Source: Rhodospirillales bacterium (GTDB lineage: Bacteria > Pseudomonadota > Alphaproteobacteria > Acetobacterales > Acetobacteraceae). From it: a DNA stretch of 64,000 bases. The position numbers were made by a program, and so were the translations under genes. The notes below the pieces were generated by a model. That model did no database searches. It was not told the origin of the DNA and saw nothing but the letters and a program-made list of their open reading frames with translations. The stretch spans positions 1 through 64,000 of the forward strand of contig JANXTF010000066.1 in NCBI GenBank assembly GCA_025352565.1, in the 5' to 3' direction. Of the stretch, positions 1 to 8,482 are shown one piece after another (the first letter of the stretch is position 1; every line of letters begins with the position of its first letter).

Positions 1-41
1 ATTCGTACGCGATTCCAACCGATTCAGTTATTTACCAACCG
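1..41. repeat. Dispersed 41-bp repeat, copy 1
   Basis: This AT-rich stretch matches the reverse complement of 60358-60398 at 37 of 41 positions; differences are at 1, 11, 20 and 32. It lies just beyond the 3' end of the glycosyltransferase gene; its partner lies just beyond the 3' end of the superoxide dismutase gene. Positions 42-94 show nothing further that I recognise apart from low GC. Confidence 0.7.
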
Positions 42-94
42 ACACTTACAAAGACTATTTCGATATCGATTTTACATGTCAGGTGCCGGGATCT

Positions 95-877
95 TTAAGG
101 CGGGGGACGCACGAGATGCCCCAGGGCGGCGCCGGCGATGCGCAGATGCATGGCCGCGAGCAGCAGGTTGTCGCGCAGATAGTTAAAATGCGACACCCCG
201 CCCTCGGCCGGGCCGAGATAGCGGACCGGGGCCGGGAGGTGGATGAGGGGCGTGCCGCGCCAGGCGAGGCGCACCACGGCCTCGGGGTCGAAATCGAACC
301 GCCGCATCCCGCTGCCTGCGGCCATCACCGCGAGCAGCGGCGCGATGGGATAGACGCGGAAACCGAACAGCGTGTCGCCCACCGGACGGCCGGCTTCGAT
401 CGCCCCGAGCCAGTTGCTGATGCGGCGACCGGCGACGCGCGCCCATGGGGCCTCGGCGCCGAACACGGGGCTTCCCATCACGAGGGCGTCGGGCGACGCG
501 GCCGAGGCGGCCATGAAGGCGGCGATGCGGTCGGCGGGATGCTGGCCATCGGCGTCCATCACGAGCGCGTGGGTGAAGCCGCCGGCCTGGGCGGCGCGCA
601 GGCCATGGCGGATGGCCGCCCCCTTGCCCTGGTTGCGGGGCAAACGAAGCACGCGGATCGCGGGGTCGTGCCGCGCCATGGCTTCGGCCTCGGCGGGCGA
701 ATGGTCGGTGCTGCCGTCGATGACCACCCAGACCGGCGCCCATGCGGCGCGGGCGGCAGCCAGGGTGCGGGCGAGCAGCCGGCCGCTGTCGAAGCTGGGC
801 ATGAGCACAAGGTGGGTCTGGCCGAACAGGCCGGGGGAGGGCAGGGCGGCCATCAGCGGGCCATAATCCCACGCCAC
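95..877 (-). CDS. GT2 family glycosyltransferase of the aryl-polyene cluster
   Basis: A 260-residue family 2 (GT-A fold) glycosyltransferase. Residues about 22-55 form the nucleotide-binding beta-alpha-beta unit with VVIDGSTD at 51-58; NQGKGAAIR (82-90) and the metal-binding DADGQH (108-113) follow, as in dolichol-phosphate-mannose-synthase-like enzymes. No membrane helices are evident. In many APE clusters this domain is fused to an LpxL-like acyltransferase; here the acyltransferase is a separate gene at 2839. It probably glycosylates the polyene lipid headgroup (inference). The gene is divergent from the acyl carrier protein gene with a 96-bp spacer and may lead a second operon running left out of the window. 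The GTG start at 877 is uncertain; an ATG at 853 would still keep the first conserved strand. Confidence 0.85.
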   Translation of the reverse strand: MAWDYGPLMAALPSPGLFGQTHLVLMPSFDSGRLLARTLAAARAAWAPVWVVIDGSTDHSPAEAEAMARHDPAIRVLRLPRNQGKGAAIRHGLRAAQAGGFTHALVMDADGQHPADRIAAFMAASAASPDALVMGSPVFGAEAPWARVAGRRISNWLGAIEAGRPVGDTLFGFRVYPIAPLLAVMAAGSGMRRFDFDPEAVVRLAWRGTPLIHLPAPVRYLGPAEGGVSHFNYLRDNLLLAAMHLRIAGAALGHLVRPPP

Positions 878-973
878 GTCAGGGCAGGGAAGGCGGCATC
901 TTCCCCAGCGCCGGGGCGTTCCCTATGTTCGCCGACCGTCAACGACTTACGCCGACTGGATCGAGATGCCCGG

Positions 974-1261
974 ATGAACGACGCAGGCCACGACATGCAC
1001 CCGACGCCGCGCGAACAGCAGCTTGCCCTGGCACGGTTGATCGTGACCACGCTGAACCTGCAGATGGACCCGGCGACGATCGACGCCGATGCGCCGCTGT
1101 ATGGCGAGGGCCTGAGCCTCGATTCGATCGACATGCTCGAGATCGCGCTGGCGGTGTCGCAGACCTACGGCGTGAAGTTGAAATCCGACGACAAGGACAA
1201 CGACCGGATTTTCACCTCGCTGGCCACGCTGAACGACCACATTCAGCTTCACCGGGCCTGA
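974..1261 (+). CDS. Acyl carrier protein
   Basis: A 95-residue acyl carrier protein. The 4'-phosphopantetheine attachment serine is Ser51 in GLSLDSIDMLEI, followed by the usual acidic helix II. It should carry the growing polyene chain for the ketosynthase, ketoreductase and dehydratase encoded downstream. It is the first gene of the rightward operon, 3 bp before the AMP-ligase fusion. Described APE clusters usually carry two carrier proteins; only this one is in view, so the second may lie left of the window. The frame is open far upstream, but only this ATG (or the Met eight codons in) gives a normal carrier-protein length. Confidence 0.9.
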   Translation: MNDAGHDMHPTPREQQLALARLIVTTLNLQMDPATIDADAPLYGEGLSLDSIDMLEIALAVSQTYGVKLKSDDKDNDRIFTSLATLNDHIQLHRA

Positions 1262-1264
1262 ACC

Positions 1265-2842
1265 ATGGTCGGCGCGCCTTTGCCGGCGCTGCCTTTTCTG
1301 ATGCGCGGCGACGCGCCGGTTGCCCGGCGGGGCGGCGAGGCGATTTCACGCGCACGGTTCCTGGGCGGGATACTGGCGATGGCGGAGCATCTGCCGGACC
1401 GCCCGTTCGTGGTGAATTTCTGCGCCGACCGGGTGCGGTTCGCGACCGGGCTGGCCGCGGCGATGCTGCGCGGGCAGGTGACGCTGCTGCCGGGCGAGGG
1501 CAACGCGCGGGCGGTGGCGGAGCTGGTGGCGGATTATCCGGGGCTGTACGTGCTGACCGACACCGAGATGGCCGGGTTGGCATGCCCGTGCGTCGGCGTG
1601 CCGGACATCGATGCGGCCGAGAGCCGGATGGCCCCGGCGTTTCCGGCGGGCCAGGTGGCGGCGGTGCTGTTCACGTCCGGCACGACGGGCCGCCCGGTGC
1701 CGAGCGTGCGGCGCTGGGGGCGGCTGGTGGCGGGCGTCGCGGCGGCCGGGGCCGCGCTGGAGATCGCGCGGCATCGCGGGGCGGCGGTGGTGGCGACCGT
1801 GCCGCACGCCCACAGCTACGGGCTGGAATCAGCGGTGATGCTGCCGCTGCTGCACGGGCTGCTGCTCGATGCGGAACGGCCATTCTTTCCGGCCGACGTC
1901 GCGCGGGCCTTGGACGACGGCGGCGGCGGCGTGCTGGTGACCACGCCGGTGCATCTGCGCGCCTTGGTGGACGAGACCGCGCCGGCCGGCTTCGTGCTGT
2001 CGGCGACCGCGGTTTTGTCCGCCCAACTGGCGGCCCGCGCGGAGACGGCGTTCGCCGCGCCGGTGTTCGAAATCTATGGCTGCTCCGAGGCGGGGCAGGT
2101 GGCGGCGCGGCGGACCGTCGAGGGGCCGGTGTGGCGCTGCCTCGACGGGTTTTCCCTGCGGCATGACGATGCCGGGTGTTGGGTGAGCGGTCCTGCCGAG
2201 GACGACGTGCTGCTGGCCGATCGGATCGAGGATGTCGCGGGCGGCTTCGTGCTGCGGGGACGTGGGGCTGACCAAGTGAACGTCGCGGGCAAGCGGGCGT
2301 CGCTCGCGCATCTGACGGCGGAACTATGCGCGGTCGCGGGCGTGCGCGACGCGGTGTTCGTGGCGCCAGAAGGCGGCGGCGAAGGCGGCGGCGAAGGCGT
2401 CACGCGGCTGGCGGCGTTCGCGGTGGCGCCGGACCTCGATGCGGCGGCCATCGTGGCGGCGTTGCGGGGCCGGATCGACGCGGCGTTTCTGCCTCGGCCG
2501 TTGCGGGTGGTGCCCGCGCTGCCGCGCGATGGGTTGGGCAAGCTGGCGCGGGCGGCGCTGCTGCGGCTGCTGGAGGCACCGGTCGTGCTGCGGTTCGCGG
2601 CGGACCACCCGGCATGTGCCGGGCATTTTCCGGGCAATGCGATCATCCCCGGTGCCGTGCTGCTGGACGCGCTGGTGGAGGCGAGCCCTGGCCTGGGGCG
2701 CATCTCGTCGGTGAAGTTCCTTTGGCCGGTGCGCCCTGGCGACTTTGTCGAGGTCGATGTAAGCGGTGCGCGGTTCGAGGGCCGGCTGGCGGGTGGCGGC
2801 CGCGTGGTGTTCTCGGGCATGACGAGTCCGCCATCTCCGTGA
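1265..2842 (+). CDS. Acyl/aryl-AMP ligase fused to ApeI-like hotdog dehydratase
   Basis: A 525-residue two-domain protein. Residues 1 to about 430 are an ANL adenylating domain: P-loop LFTSGTTGRP near 134-143 and the acid motif YGCSEAG near 271. The last ~85 residues contain DHPACAGHFPGN and PGAVLLDAL, the signature of ApeI/FabA-like hotdog dehydratases. In described APE systems the ligase that loads the aromatic starter and the ApeI dehydratase are separate or adjacent; here they form one chain. The ligase domain is short and its core motif lacks the usual Lys after the second Gly-Pro. It probably loads a 4-hydroxycinnamate-like starter onto the carrier protein (inference). The stop overlaps the GTG start of the acyltransferase. 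Confidence 0.85.
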   Translation: MVGAPLPALPFLMRGDAPVARRGGEAISRARFLGGILAMAEHLPDRPFVVNFCADRVRFATGLAAAMLRGQVTLLPGEGNARAVAELVADYPGLYVLTDTEMAGLACPCVGVPDIDAAESRMAPAFPAGQVAAVLFTSGTTGRPVPSVRRWGRLVAGVAAAGAALEIARHRGAAVVATVPHAHSYGLESAVMLPLLHGLLLDAERPFFPADVARALDDGGGGVLVTTPVHLRALVDETAPAGFVLSATAVLSAQLAARAETAFAAPVFEIYGCSEAGQVAARRTVEGPVWRCLDGFSLRHDDAGCWVSGPAEDDVLLADRIEDVAGGFVLRGRGADQVNVAGKRASLAHLTAELCAVAGVRDAVFVAPEGGGEGGGEGVTRLAAFAVAPDLDAAAIVAALRGRIDAAFLPRPLRVVPALPRDGLGKLARAALLRLLEAPVVLRFAADHPACAGHFPGNAIIPGAVLLDALVEASPGLGRISSVKFLWPVRPGDFVEVDVSGARFEGRLAGGGRVVFSGMTSPPSP

Positions 2843-3717
2843 CCCGGGCAGCCGGCTGGACGGAGCGGCGCGAGATCGGCTCGGCCGTGACGCTGCGCGT
2901 GGCGGTCTGGCTGGTGCGGCGGCTGGGGCGGCGGCTCAGCCTTGTGGCGTTGTGGCCGGTATGCCTGGGGTTCGCGCTGTTCTCCCCGTCGGCGCGGGCG
3001 GCGTCGCGCCGGTATCTGGCGCGGGTGCTGGGCCGGCCGGCCGGCCGGCGCGATGTGCTGCGGCATTTCATGGTTTTCGCCACCACGGTGCTGGACCGGG
3101 TGTATTTTCTGAACGACGAGGCAAGGCGGTTCGATATCGCGATCCATGGCGAGGCGGTGGTGACCGAGATTTTGGCGCGCGGGCAGGGCTGCCTGTTGCT
3201 GGGGGCGCATCACGGCAGCTTCGAGGTGCTGCGGCTGGCCGGGCGCAGCCAGCCCGATCTGCGGGTGAGCCTCGCGATGTACGAAGCGACCGGGCGCCGC
3301 ATCGGCGCCGCGCTCAATGCCATCAACCCGCATCTGACGCCGCATCTGATCGGCCTGGGCACGCCGGGGGCGATGATCGAGATGCGGGATTGCCTCGAGC
3401 AGGGCGGCTTCGTGGGGATGCTGGCGGATCGGACGCTGCCGCGCGATCCGGCCATGCGGGTCGGGTTTCTCGGTGCCCCGGCCGCCTTTCCGACCGGGCC
3501 CGCGCGCCTGGCGGCGTTGCTGGGGCCGCCGGTGGTGCTGATGGTGGGACTGTACCGGGGCGGCAACCGCTACGAGATTTTCTTCGAGCGATTGGCCGAA
3601 CCGGGCTTGCGGCCGGCCGATGTGACCGGGCTGGTCGAACGCTATGCGGCGCGGCTGGAGCATTATTGCCGGATGGCGCCCTACAACTGGTTTAACTTCT
3701 TCGATTTCTGGGCATGA
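2839..3717 (+). CDS. LpxL/HtrB-type lysophospholipid acyltransferase
   Basis: A 292-residue membrane acyltransferase of the LpxL/LpxM type. An N-terminal hydrophobic helix (about 15-50) is followed by the HX4E catalytic motif in AHHGSFEVL (His near 124), then GMLADRTLPRD near 195. In APE clusters this enzyme is thought to attach the polyene to a lipid anchor for the outer membrane. The start is GTG at 2839, overlapping the TGA of the preceding gene (GTGA); the reading frame extends upstream, but only inside that gene. Its stop overlaps the LolA start (ATGA), indicating translational coupling. Confidence 0.88.
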   Translation: MTRAAGWTERREIGSAVTLRVAVWLVRRLGRRLSLVALWPVCLGFALFSPSARAASRRYLARVLGRPAGRRDVLRHFMVFATTVLDRVYFLNDEARRFDIAIHGEAVVTEILARGQGCLLLGAHHGSFEVLRLAGRSQPDLRVSLAMYEATGRRIGAALNAINPHLTPHLIGLGTPGAMIEMRDCLEQGGFVGMLADRTLPRDPAMRVGFLGAPAAFPTGPARLAALLGPPVVLMVGLYRGGNRYEIFFERLAEPGLRPADVTGLVERYAARLEHYCRMAPYNWFNFFDFWA

Positions 3718-4286
3718 GGTTCATCCTCGCCTGCCTCGTTATGCTTTTGGCAATCTCAGGGGCGCAGGCTGCCGATGCCACCGCGCTCGACGCGATCCTG
3801 ACGGGGCTCGGGCAAGTGCGGCACGTGGAGGCGCGGTATGTGGAGCGGCGGTTCCTGCGCGTGTTGCGGGTGCCGCTGGAGACGCGAGGGGTGCTGCGGT
3901 TCGACGCGCCGGACCGGCTGGAGAAGGCCAGCGACCTGGCGGCGGACGGGGCGGGCGAGCGCATCGTCGTGGCCGCCGGCGTGCTGACGCTGGAGCGCGG
4001 CGCCGGTCCGCCGGTGGTGCTGGCGTTGCGCGAGCATCCCGAGATCGGCGTGCTGGTGGAAAGCGTACGGGCGATGCTGGCCGGGGATGGCGGGGCGCTG
4101 CGGCGGGACTTCGCCGTCGATCTGGCGGGCGACCTCACCGGCTGGCAGGTGGTGCTGACGCCGCGGGTGAAGGGTTTGGTCCGGTGGCTGCGGGTGGATG
4201 GCGCGGCCGCGCGGCTCACGCGGATCGAGACGCAGGAGAATGACGGCGACCGCGCGGAGCTGACGATCGGCGAGGATGCGCGGTGA
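3714..4286 (+). CDS. LolA-like outer-membrane lipoprotein carrier
   Basis: A 190-residue periplasmic protein with a signal peptide at residues 1-20 (cut after ISGAQAA). The body fits the LolA-related fold found in APE clusters: ARYVERRFLRVLRVPLETRG resembles the LolA first strands, with later strands around TGWQVVLTPRVKGLVRWLRV. Role by context: chaperoning the lipid-linked polyene across the periplasm together with the MMPL exporter encoded next. It overlaps both neighbours by four bases. It is distinct from housekeeping LolA, which would normally sit beside ftsK or a crcB-type locus. Confidence 0.82.
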   Translation: MRFILACLVMLLAISGAQAADATALDAILTGLGQVRHVEARYVERRFLRVLRVPLETRGVLRFDAPDRLEKASDLAADGAGERIVVAAGVLTLERGAGPPVVLALREHPEIGVLVESVRAMLAGDGGALRRDFAVDLAGDLTGWQVVLTPRVKGLVRWLRVDGAAARLTRIETQENDGDRAELTIGEDAR

Positions 4287-6571
4287 GATCACGTCTTTTC
4301 GTGATCGCGGTGTGGCTGTGCGGGATGGCGGCGGCGGCCGCGATCGTGGCGCGGCTCGGCATCGACACCGACATGTCGGCCTTCCTGCCGCGCGATCCGG
4401 CGCCCGCGCAGCGCGTGCTGGTGGACCAGTTGCGCGAGGGCGTGGTGTCGCGCCTGGTGCTGGTGGCGATCGAGGGGGTGCCAGCGGCCGAAGCGGCGGC
4501 GATCGACCGGAAACTGGCGGAATCGCTGCGCGGCGACGCGGATTTCGTGACGGTCGAGAACGGGGAGGAAAGCGGCTTCGCGCGCGACCGGGATTTCCTG
4601 TGGGCGAACCGTTATGCGCTGACCGACGGGGATTTCACCCGCGCCGGATTGCACGCCGCGCTGCAACGCGACCTGGCGGCACTCGGCTCGGCCGCCGGCT
4701 TTCTGGTGAAGCAGACCCTGGACGCCGACCCGACCGGGGCCATGCAGCACCTGCTGGGGCGCCAGCTCGGCGAGTCTGGCCCGGCGCGTGGCGAAGGCGT
4801 GTGGATGTCGGAAAACGGGCGAGCTTTGATGCTGGTTCGGCTGCTTGCGGCCGGATCGGACCTCGATGGCGCCGAGCGGGCGTTGGGCAAGATCCAGGCG
4901 GCGTTCGCGCCCGGCGGATCGGCCGCGCGGCTGATCGTCACCGGGCCGCCGGTGTTCGCGGTGGCGGCGCGCGCGCGGATCAAATCCGATGCCACGCGGC
5001 TTTCGGCGCTGGCCAGCCTGCTTGTGGCGGCGGCGTTGCTGGCGGCCTACCGCTCGCCGCGCGTGCTGGTGCTGTCCTTCGTGCCGGTGGTGAGCGGGGC
5101 GCTGGCCGGGGTGGCCGCCGTGGGCCTCGTGTTCCAAAAGGTACACGGCATAACATTGGGCTTCGGCGCCACGCTGATCGGCGAGGCGGTCGATTATGCG
5201 GTATACCTGTTTTCGCAGACGCCGCCCGGCGGCAGCCCGGACGGCACGCTGAAACGCATCTGGCCGACGCTGAAATTGGGCGTTTTGACGTCGATTTGCG
5301 GCTTTTCGGCGATGCTTTTGTCGCGTTTCGACGGCTTCGCGCAGCTCGGTTTGTTCACCATCGCGGGTTTGACGGCGGCCGTGTGCGTCACCCGGTTCGT
5401 GCTGCCTTGCCTGATCGCGCCCGGGTTCGCCGGCGTGCGCGAATGGCGGCTTCCGGCGTTCGTCTCGCAGGCGCCCCGCATTCGCTTGGCGGTGCCGCTG
5501 CTCGCATTGCTGGCTTTGGCCGTGCTGGCGATGGGGCGGAACGCCTTCTGGGCCGGCGACCTGTCGAGCCTCAGCCCGGTCCCGCCCGAGATGCAAACGC
5601 TGGACCGATCCCTGCGCGCCGACATGCGCGCGCCGGATGCGGGCCATCTTGTCGTGGTGCGGCGCGCGGATGCCGAAACCGCGCTCCAGGCGGCTGAAGC
5701 GCTGGCGGGAAAACTCGACCCGGCGATCCAGGCCCACGCCCTCGCCGGCCTCGACTCCCCGGCCTTCTATCTGCCCAGCCGCGCCACCCAGCGCGCCCGC
5801 CAAGCCAGCCTGCCGGCACCCGCCGCGCTGCTCGCCGCCCTCGACGCTGCCTTGGAAACCCTGCCTTTTCAACCCGATGTGTTCGCCCCGTTCCTGGCCG
5901 CCATCGCCGACGCTCGCGCCCGTCCGCCGATCACCCGCGCCGATCTCGATGGCACCTCGCTGTCGTTGCGCCTCGATTCGCTGCTGCTGCACCAAGCGGA
6001 GGGCTGGACCGCCTCCCTCCCGTTGCGCGGGCTCACCGCGCCCGCCGTGGTGGCCCATGCGATCGCCGACATTCCCGGCGCGGTGCTGATCGACCTCAAG
6101 GCCGAGTCCGACAGCCTGTTGCGAGTCTATCTGCGCGAGGGCGTGAGCCTGGCCGCCCTGGGTGCCGCCGCCATATGCCTGCTGTTGCTGGCCAGCCTGC
6201 GCTCGCTCGCCCGCCTCGCCGCCATCGTGACGCCGCTGGCCGCGTCGGTGGCGGTGACGCTGGCGATCCTGCGCCTGGGCGGCCACGCGCTCTCGATCTT
6301 CAACCTGTTCGGGCTGCTGCTGGTGGTGGCCATCGGCTCGAACTACTGCCTGTTCCTCGAACGCCACCGCACCGACCCGGCCGGCCTGCCGCGCGTGCGC
6401 GCCTCCCTCCTGCTCGCCAACATCTGCACCGTGGCCGGCTTCGGGGTGCTGGCGATCTCCGCCACCCCGGTGCTGCATGATCTGGGGCTGCCGGTGGCCA
6501 TCGGCACCTGCCTCAGCCTGGTATTCGCCACCCTCATGCTGTCCCCGCCCCCGTCCGCTCATGCCGCATGA
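4283..6571 (+). CDS. MMPL/RND-superfamily exporter
   Basis: A 762-residue inner-membrane exporter of the MMPL (RND) family. It shows the usual two-fold repeat: TM1 at about 5-22, a periplasmic domain, a cluster of about five helices near 230-385, TM7 near 410, a second periplasmic domain and a second cluster near 615-755. TDMSAFLPRD near 30-40 is typical after TM1. The cluster context points to export of the aryl-polyene lipid. The start is GTG at 4283 overlapping the LolA stop; the stop overlaps the next reading frame. Confidence 0.9.
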   Translation: MRSRLFVIAVWLCGMAAAAAIVARLGIDTDMSAFLPRDPAPAQRVLVDQLREGVVSRLVLVAIEGVPAAEAAAIDRKLAESLRGDADFVTVENGEESGFARDRDFLWANRYALTDGDFTRAGLHAALQRDLAALGSAAGFLVKQTLDADPTGAMQHLLGRQLGESGPARGEGVWMSENGRALMLVRLLAAGSDLDGAERALGKIQAAFAPGGSAARLIVTGPPVFAVAARARIKSDATRLSALASLLVAAALLAAYRSPRVLVLSFVPVVSGALAGVAAVGLVFQKVHGITLGFGATLIGEAVDYAVYLFSQTPPGGSPDGTLKRIWPTLKLGVLTSICGFSAMLLSRFDGFAQLGLFTIAGLTAAVCVTRFVLPCLIAPGFAGVREWRLPAFVSQAPRIRLAVPLLALLALAVLAMGRNAFWAGDLSSLSPVPPEMQTLDRSLRADMRAPDAGHLVVVRRADAETALQAAEALAGKLDPAIQAHALAGLDSPAFYLPSRATQRARQASLPAPAALLAALDAALETLPFQPDVFAPFLAAIADARARPPITRADLDGTSLSLRLDSLLLHQAEGWTASLPLRGLTAPAVVAHAIADIPGAVLIDLKAESDSLLRVYLREGVSLAALGAAAICLLLLASLRSLARLAAIVTPLAASVAVTLAILRLGGHALSIFNLFGLLLVVAIGSNYCLFLERHRTDPAGLPRVRASLLLANICTVAGFGVLAISATPVLHDLGLPVAIGTCLSLVFATLMLSPPPSAHAA

Positions 6572-7172
6572 AGGGATGCTTCTCGTCATGGTCCCCGGCG
6601 CGGGCATCGCGGCGCCGGATTTCGCCGCCCAGGGCATGTTCCATGGCGTGCCTGGCACCGTCGTTGCGATCGATCCCGGCATGGACTCCTATCTCGACGG
6701 CACGCTGGAACGCCGCCTGCTTGCCGGCATCGACGCCGCGCTTCACGAAGCCGGGCGTCACGAATCGGGGCGTCACGGGGCCACCCGGCTCTGGCTCGCG
6801 GGCATCAGCCTCGGCTGCCAGGGCATCCTGCGGTGCATGCGCGCGCGCCCTGGCCTCGCGGAGGGCGCGATCCTGCTGACCCCGTATCTCGCCAGCACCG
6901 GCCTCGTGGGCGAGATCGCCCGGGCCGGCGGGCTGCGGCGCTGGACGCCGTCCGCCCCAAGCCCCGAACGCGACCTGATGGCGTGGATCGCCAAGGCGCC
7001 TCTGCCGCGCATTCTGCTCGGCCACGCTCGCGCCGACCGCTTCGCCGCCACCGCCGCCTTGCTGGCCCCGTTGCTGCCGCAATCCGACATCGTCAGCGTG
7101 CCCGGCGGCCATGACTGGACCAGCTGGCGCGCGCTCTGGCGCCTGGTTCTCGACCTGGGACCGTTCGCCTGA
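6561..7172 (+). CDS. Alpha/beta-hydrolase-like protein of the polyene cluster
   Basis: A 203-residue alpha/beta-fold protein. The nucleophile elbow is AGISLGCQG, followed by a short cap and a C-terminal SVPGGHDW giving the catalytic His. It could be a thioesterase or lipase releasing or editing polyene intermediates (inference). Residues HEAGRHESGRHG come from an imperfect 15-bp tandem duplication at about 6738-6778. The start at 6561 overlaps the MMPL gene by 11 bases; an ATG at 6576 is a possible alternative. The stop shares a base with the start of the lipoprotein gene. Confidence 0.75.
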   Translation: MPHEGMLLVMVPGAGIAAPDFAAQGMFHGVPGTVVAIDPGMDSYLDGTLERRLLAGIDAALHEAGRHESGRHGATRLWLAGISLGCQGILRCMRARPGLAEGAILLTPYLASTGLVGEIARAGGLRRWTPSAPSPERDLMAWIAKAPLPRILLGHARADRFAATAALLAPLLPQSDIVSVPGGHDWTSWRALWRLVLDLGPFA

Positions 7173-8482
7173 TGCGCGCGCTGCTCGCCGCCCTGCTGAT
7201 GCTCGGCCTCGCCGCGTGCGGCACGCTGCCGATCGCGCCGCGTGGGCCGCTCGACGCCGAGGCCGCGTACACCGCGCTCTACCCCTATTATCTCGAGTTC
7301 TGCGGCCTGTCGGAAATCCAGAAGAAGCCCGGCTACGGGGCGGACATCCACGGCGGCGTGGGCGGCCATTCCACCGTCTACCTCAACGGCGCCTGTCTCG
7401 CGGGGCCCGGCTATCCGGAACTCCGGATCTGCGACGGCCCCAACCCAGGCCGGGACGGCGTCGGCCTCAGCGTCAACGAGCATTTCGCCAACGCCAACTG
7501 GGTCGGCATCCCCGGCCGCGACTTCTTCTATCATGGCGACCTCAAGCCCGGTCAGCCCCTCACGCGCGCGGGCTACGACGCGACCAAGGCGCACGCCCGG
7601 CGCCTCGGCCTGTACGATGCCATCCGCTTTCATGACGTGGTGTTCGCGAAATTGCCGCCCGGCTACGACGCCACCGCGGCGGGCCGCGAGGCGTTCAAAT
7701 ACGAAATCTCCATCGGCACCGACTACGCCATCGGCTACGCGCGGGACCGCTATTGCGCCCGTGTGCCGATGAGCCGGTCGCAGATGGGCCGCGTCGCGGC
7801 CTATCTGAACAGCCTCAACCGCCCCTATCGCGACGGCCTCGCCTCCTATGTCTGGAGCGTGCTGACCGACAACTGCATCCATCTCGCGCACAACGCGCTG
7901 ACGTCCATCGGTTTCTGGCCGGAATGGCCGACCCATCAGTTCGTGCTGTTCGCCGCATTCGATTTCCCGGTGCCGAAAAACGAGTTCGTCAACATTCTTC
8001 GCCGCGCCAATGACGGCCCGACCGACCTGCTTTCGGTTTGGCGCGACCGCTCCGCACGGGCGGCGGTGATCGCCGGAGACGGGCTGCCGACGCGCCCCGG
8101 CGCGCTCGCGGTGCTGGAGCCCGCCACGCAAGACAACGCGCTCTATAACGTGGCCGATCTGCAGCTGATTTTCTATGACGAGCGGATGTTCGGCTCCTAC
8201 GAACCCTGGTATCGCGCCATCATGGCCGAGCCCCGCTATTCCGACCTCGCCGCCAACCGCGCCCATTTCGCGGCGCTGTATGCCGGCGCGCAGGCCGCGC
8301 ACCAGACGCTGGAGTGGTGGCGCGACAACCACCCCGCCATCGCCGCGAGTCCCGATTTCCCGGCGTTCCACGCACGCTACGCCGATGCGGTCGTTCCCCC
8401 TCATCCAGTCCCTCCCCCTCCCGTCCCTCCCGCAATCGCCCGGCAACACCGCTCACCGGCCAGCATGGGCGAGTTGCCGTAA
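7172..8482 (+). CDS. Putative lipoprotein of unknown function, polyene cluster
   Basis: A 436-residue protein with a lipoprotein signal peptide: lipobox LAAC with Cys16 after a hydrophobic stretch. The mature part contains DNCIHLAHNAL, an Asn-Cys...His arrangement reminiscent of papain-like or DUF4105-type folds, preceded by ISIGTDYAIGYARDRYC. It is therefore possibly a periplasm-facing amidase-like or structural lipoprotein; I do not recognise the family with certainty. The tail is Pro-rich (VPPPPVPPA). Its position inside the APE operon, overlapping the genes on both sides by one base, ties it to polyene assembly or export. Confidence 0.7.
   Translation: MRALLAALLMLGLAACGTLPIAPRGPLDAEAAYTALYPYYLEFCGLSEIQKKPGYGADIHGGVGGHSTVYLNGACLAGPGYPELRICDGPNPGRDGVGLSVNEHFANANWVGIPGRDFFYHGDLKPGQPLTRAGYDATKAHARRLGLYDAIRFHDVVFAKLPPGYDATAAGREAFKYEISIGTDYAIGYARDRYCARVPMSRSQMGRVAAYLNSLNRPYRDGLASYVWSVLTDNCIHLAHNALTSIGFWPEWPTHQFVLFAAFDFPVPKNEFVNILRRANDGPTDLLSVWRDRSARAAVIAGDGLPTRPGALAVLEPATQDNALYNVADLQLIFYDERMFGSYEPWYRAIMAEPRYSDLAANRAHFAALYAGAQAAHQTLEWWRDNHPAIAASPDFPAFHARYADAVVPPHPVPPPPVPPAIARQHRSPASMGELP

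Noticed and set aside
925-2166. 413-codon open frame over the carrier-protein and AMP-ligase genes
   Set aside because: It is a shifted reading of two well-supported genes, with Arg/Gly/Ala-rich low-complexity protein.
2074-3663. Long open frames antisense to the polyene genes, also at 4289-6682 and 48565-50649
   Set aside because: They mirror real genes in very GC-rich DNA, are rich in Arg, Gln, His and Pro, and show no domain motifs.
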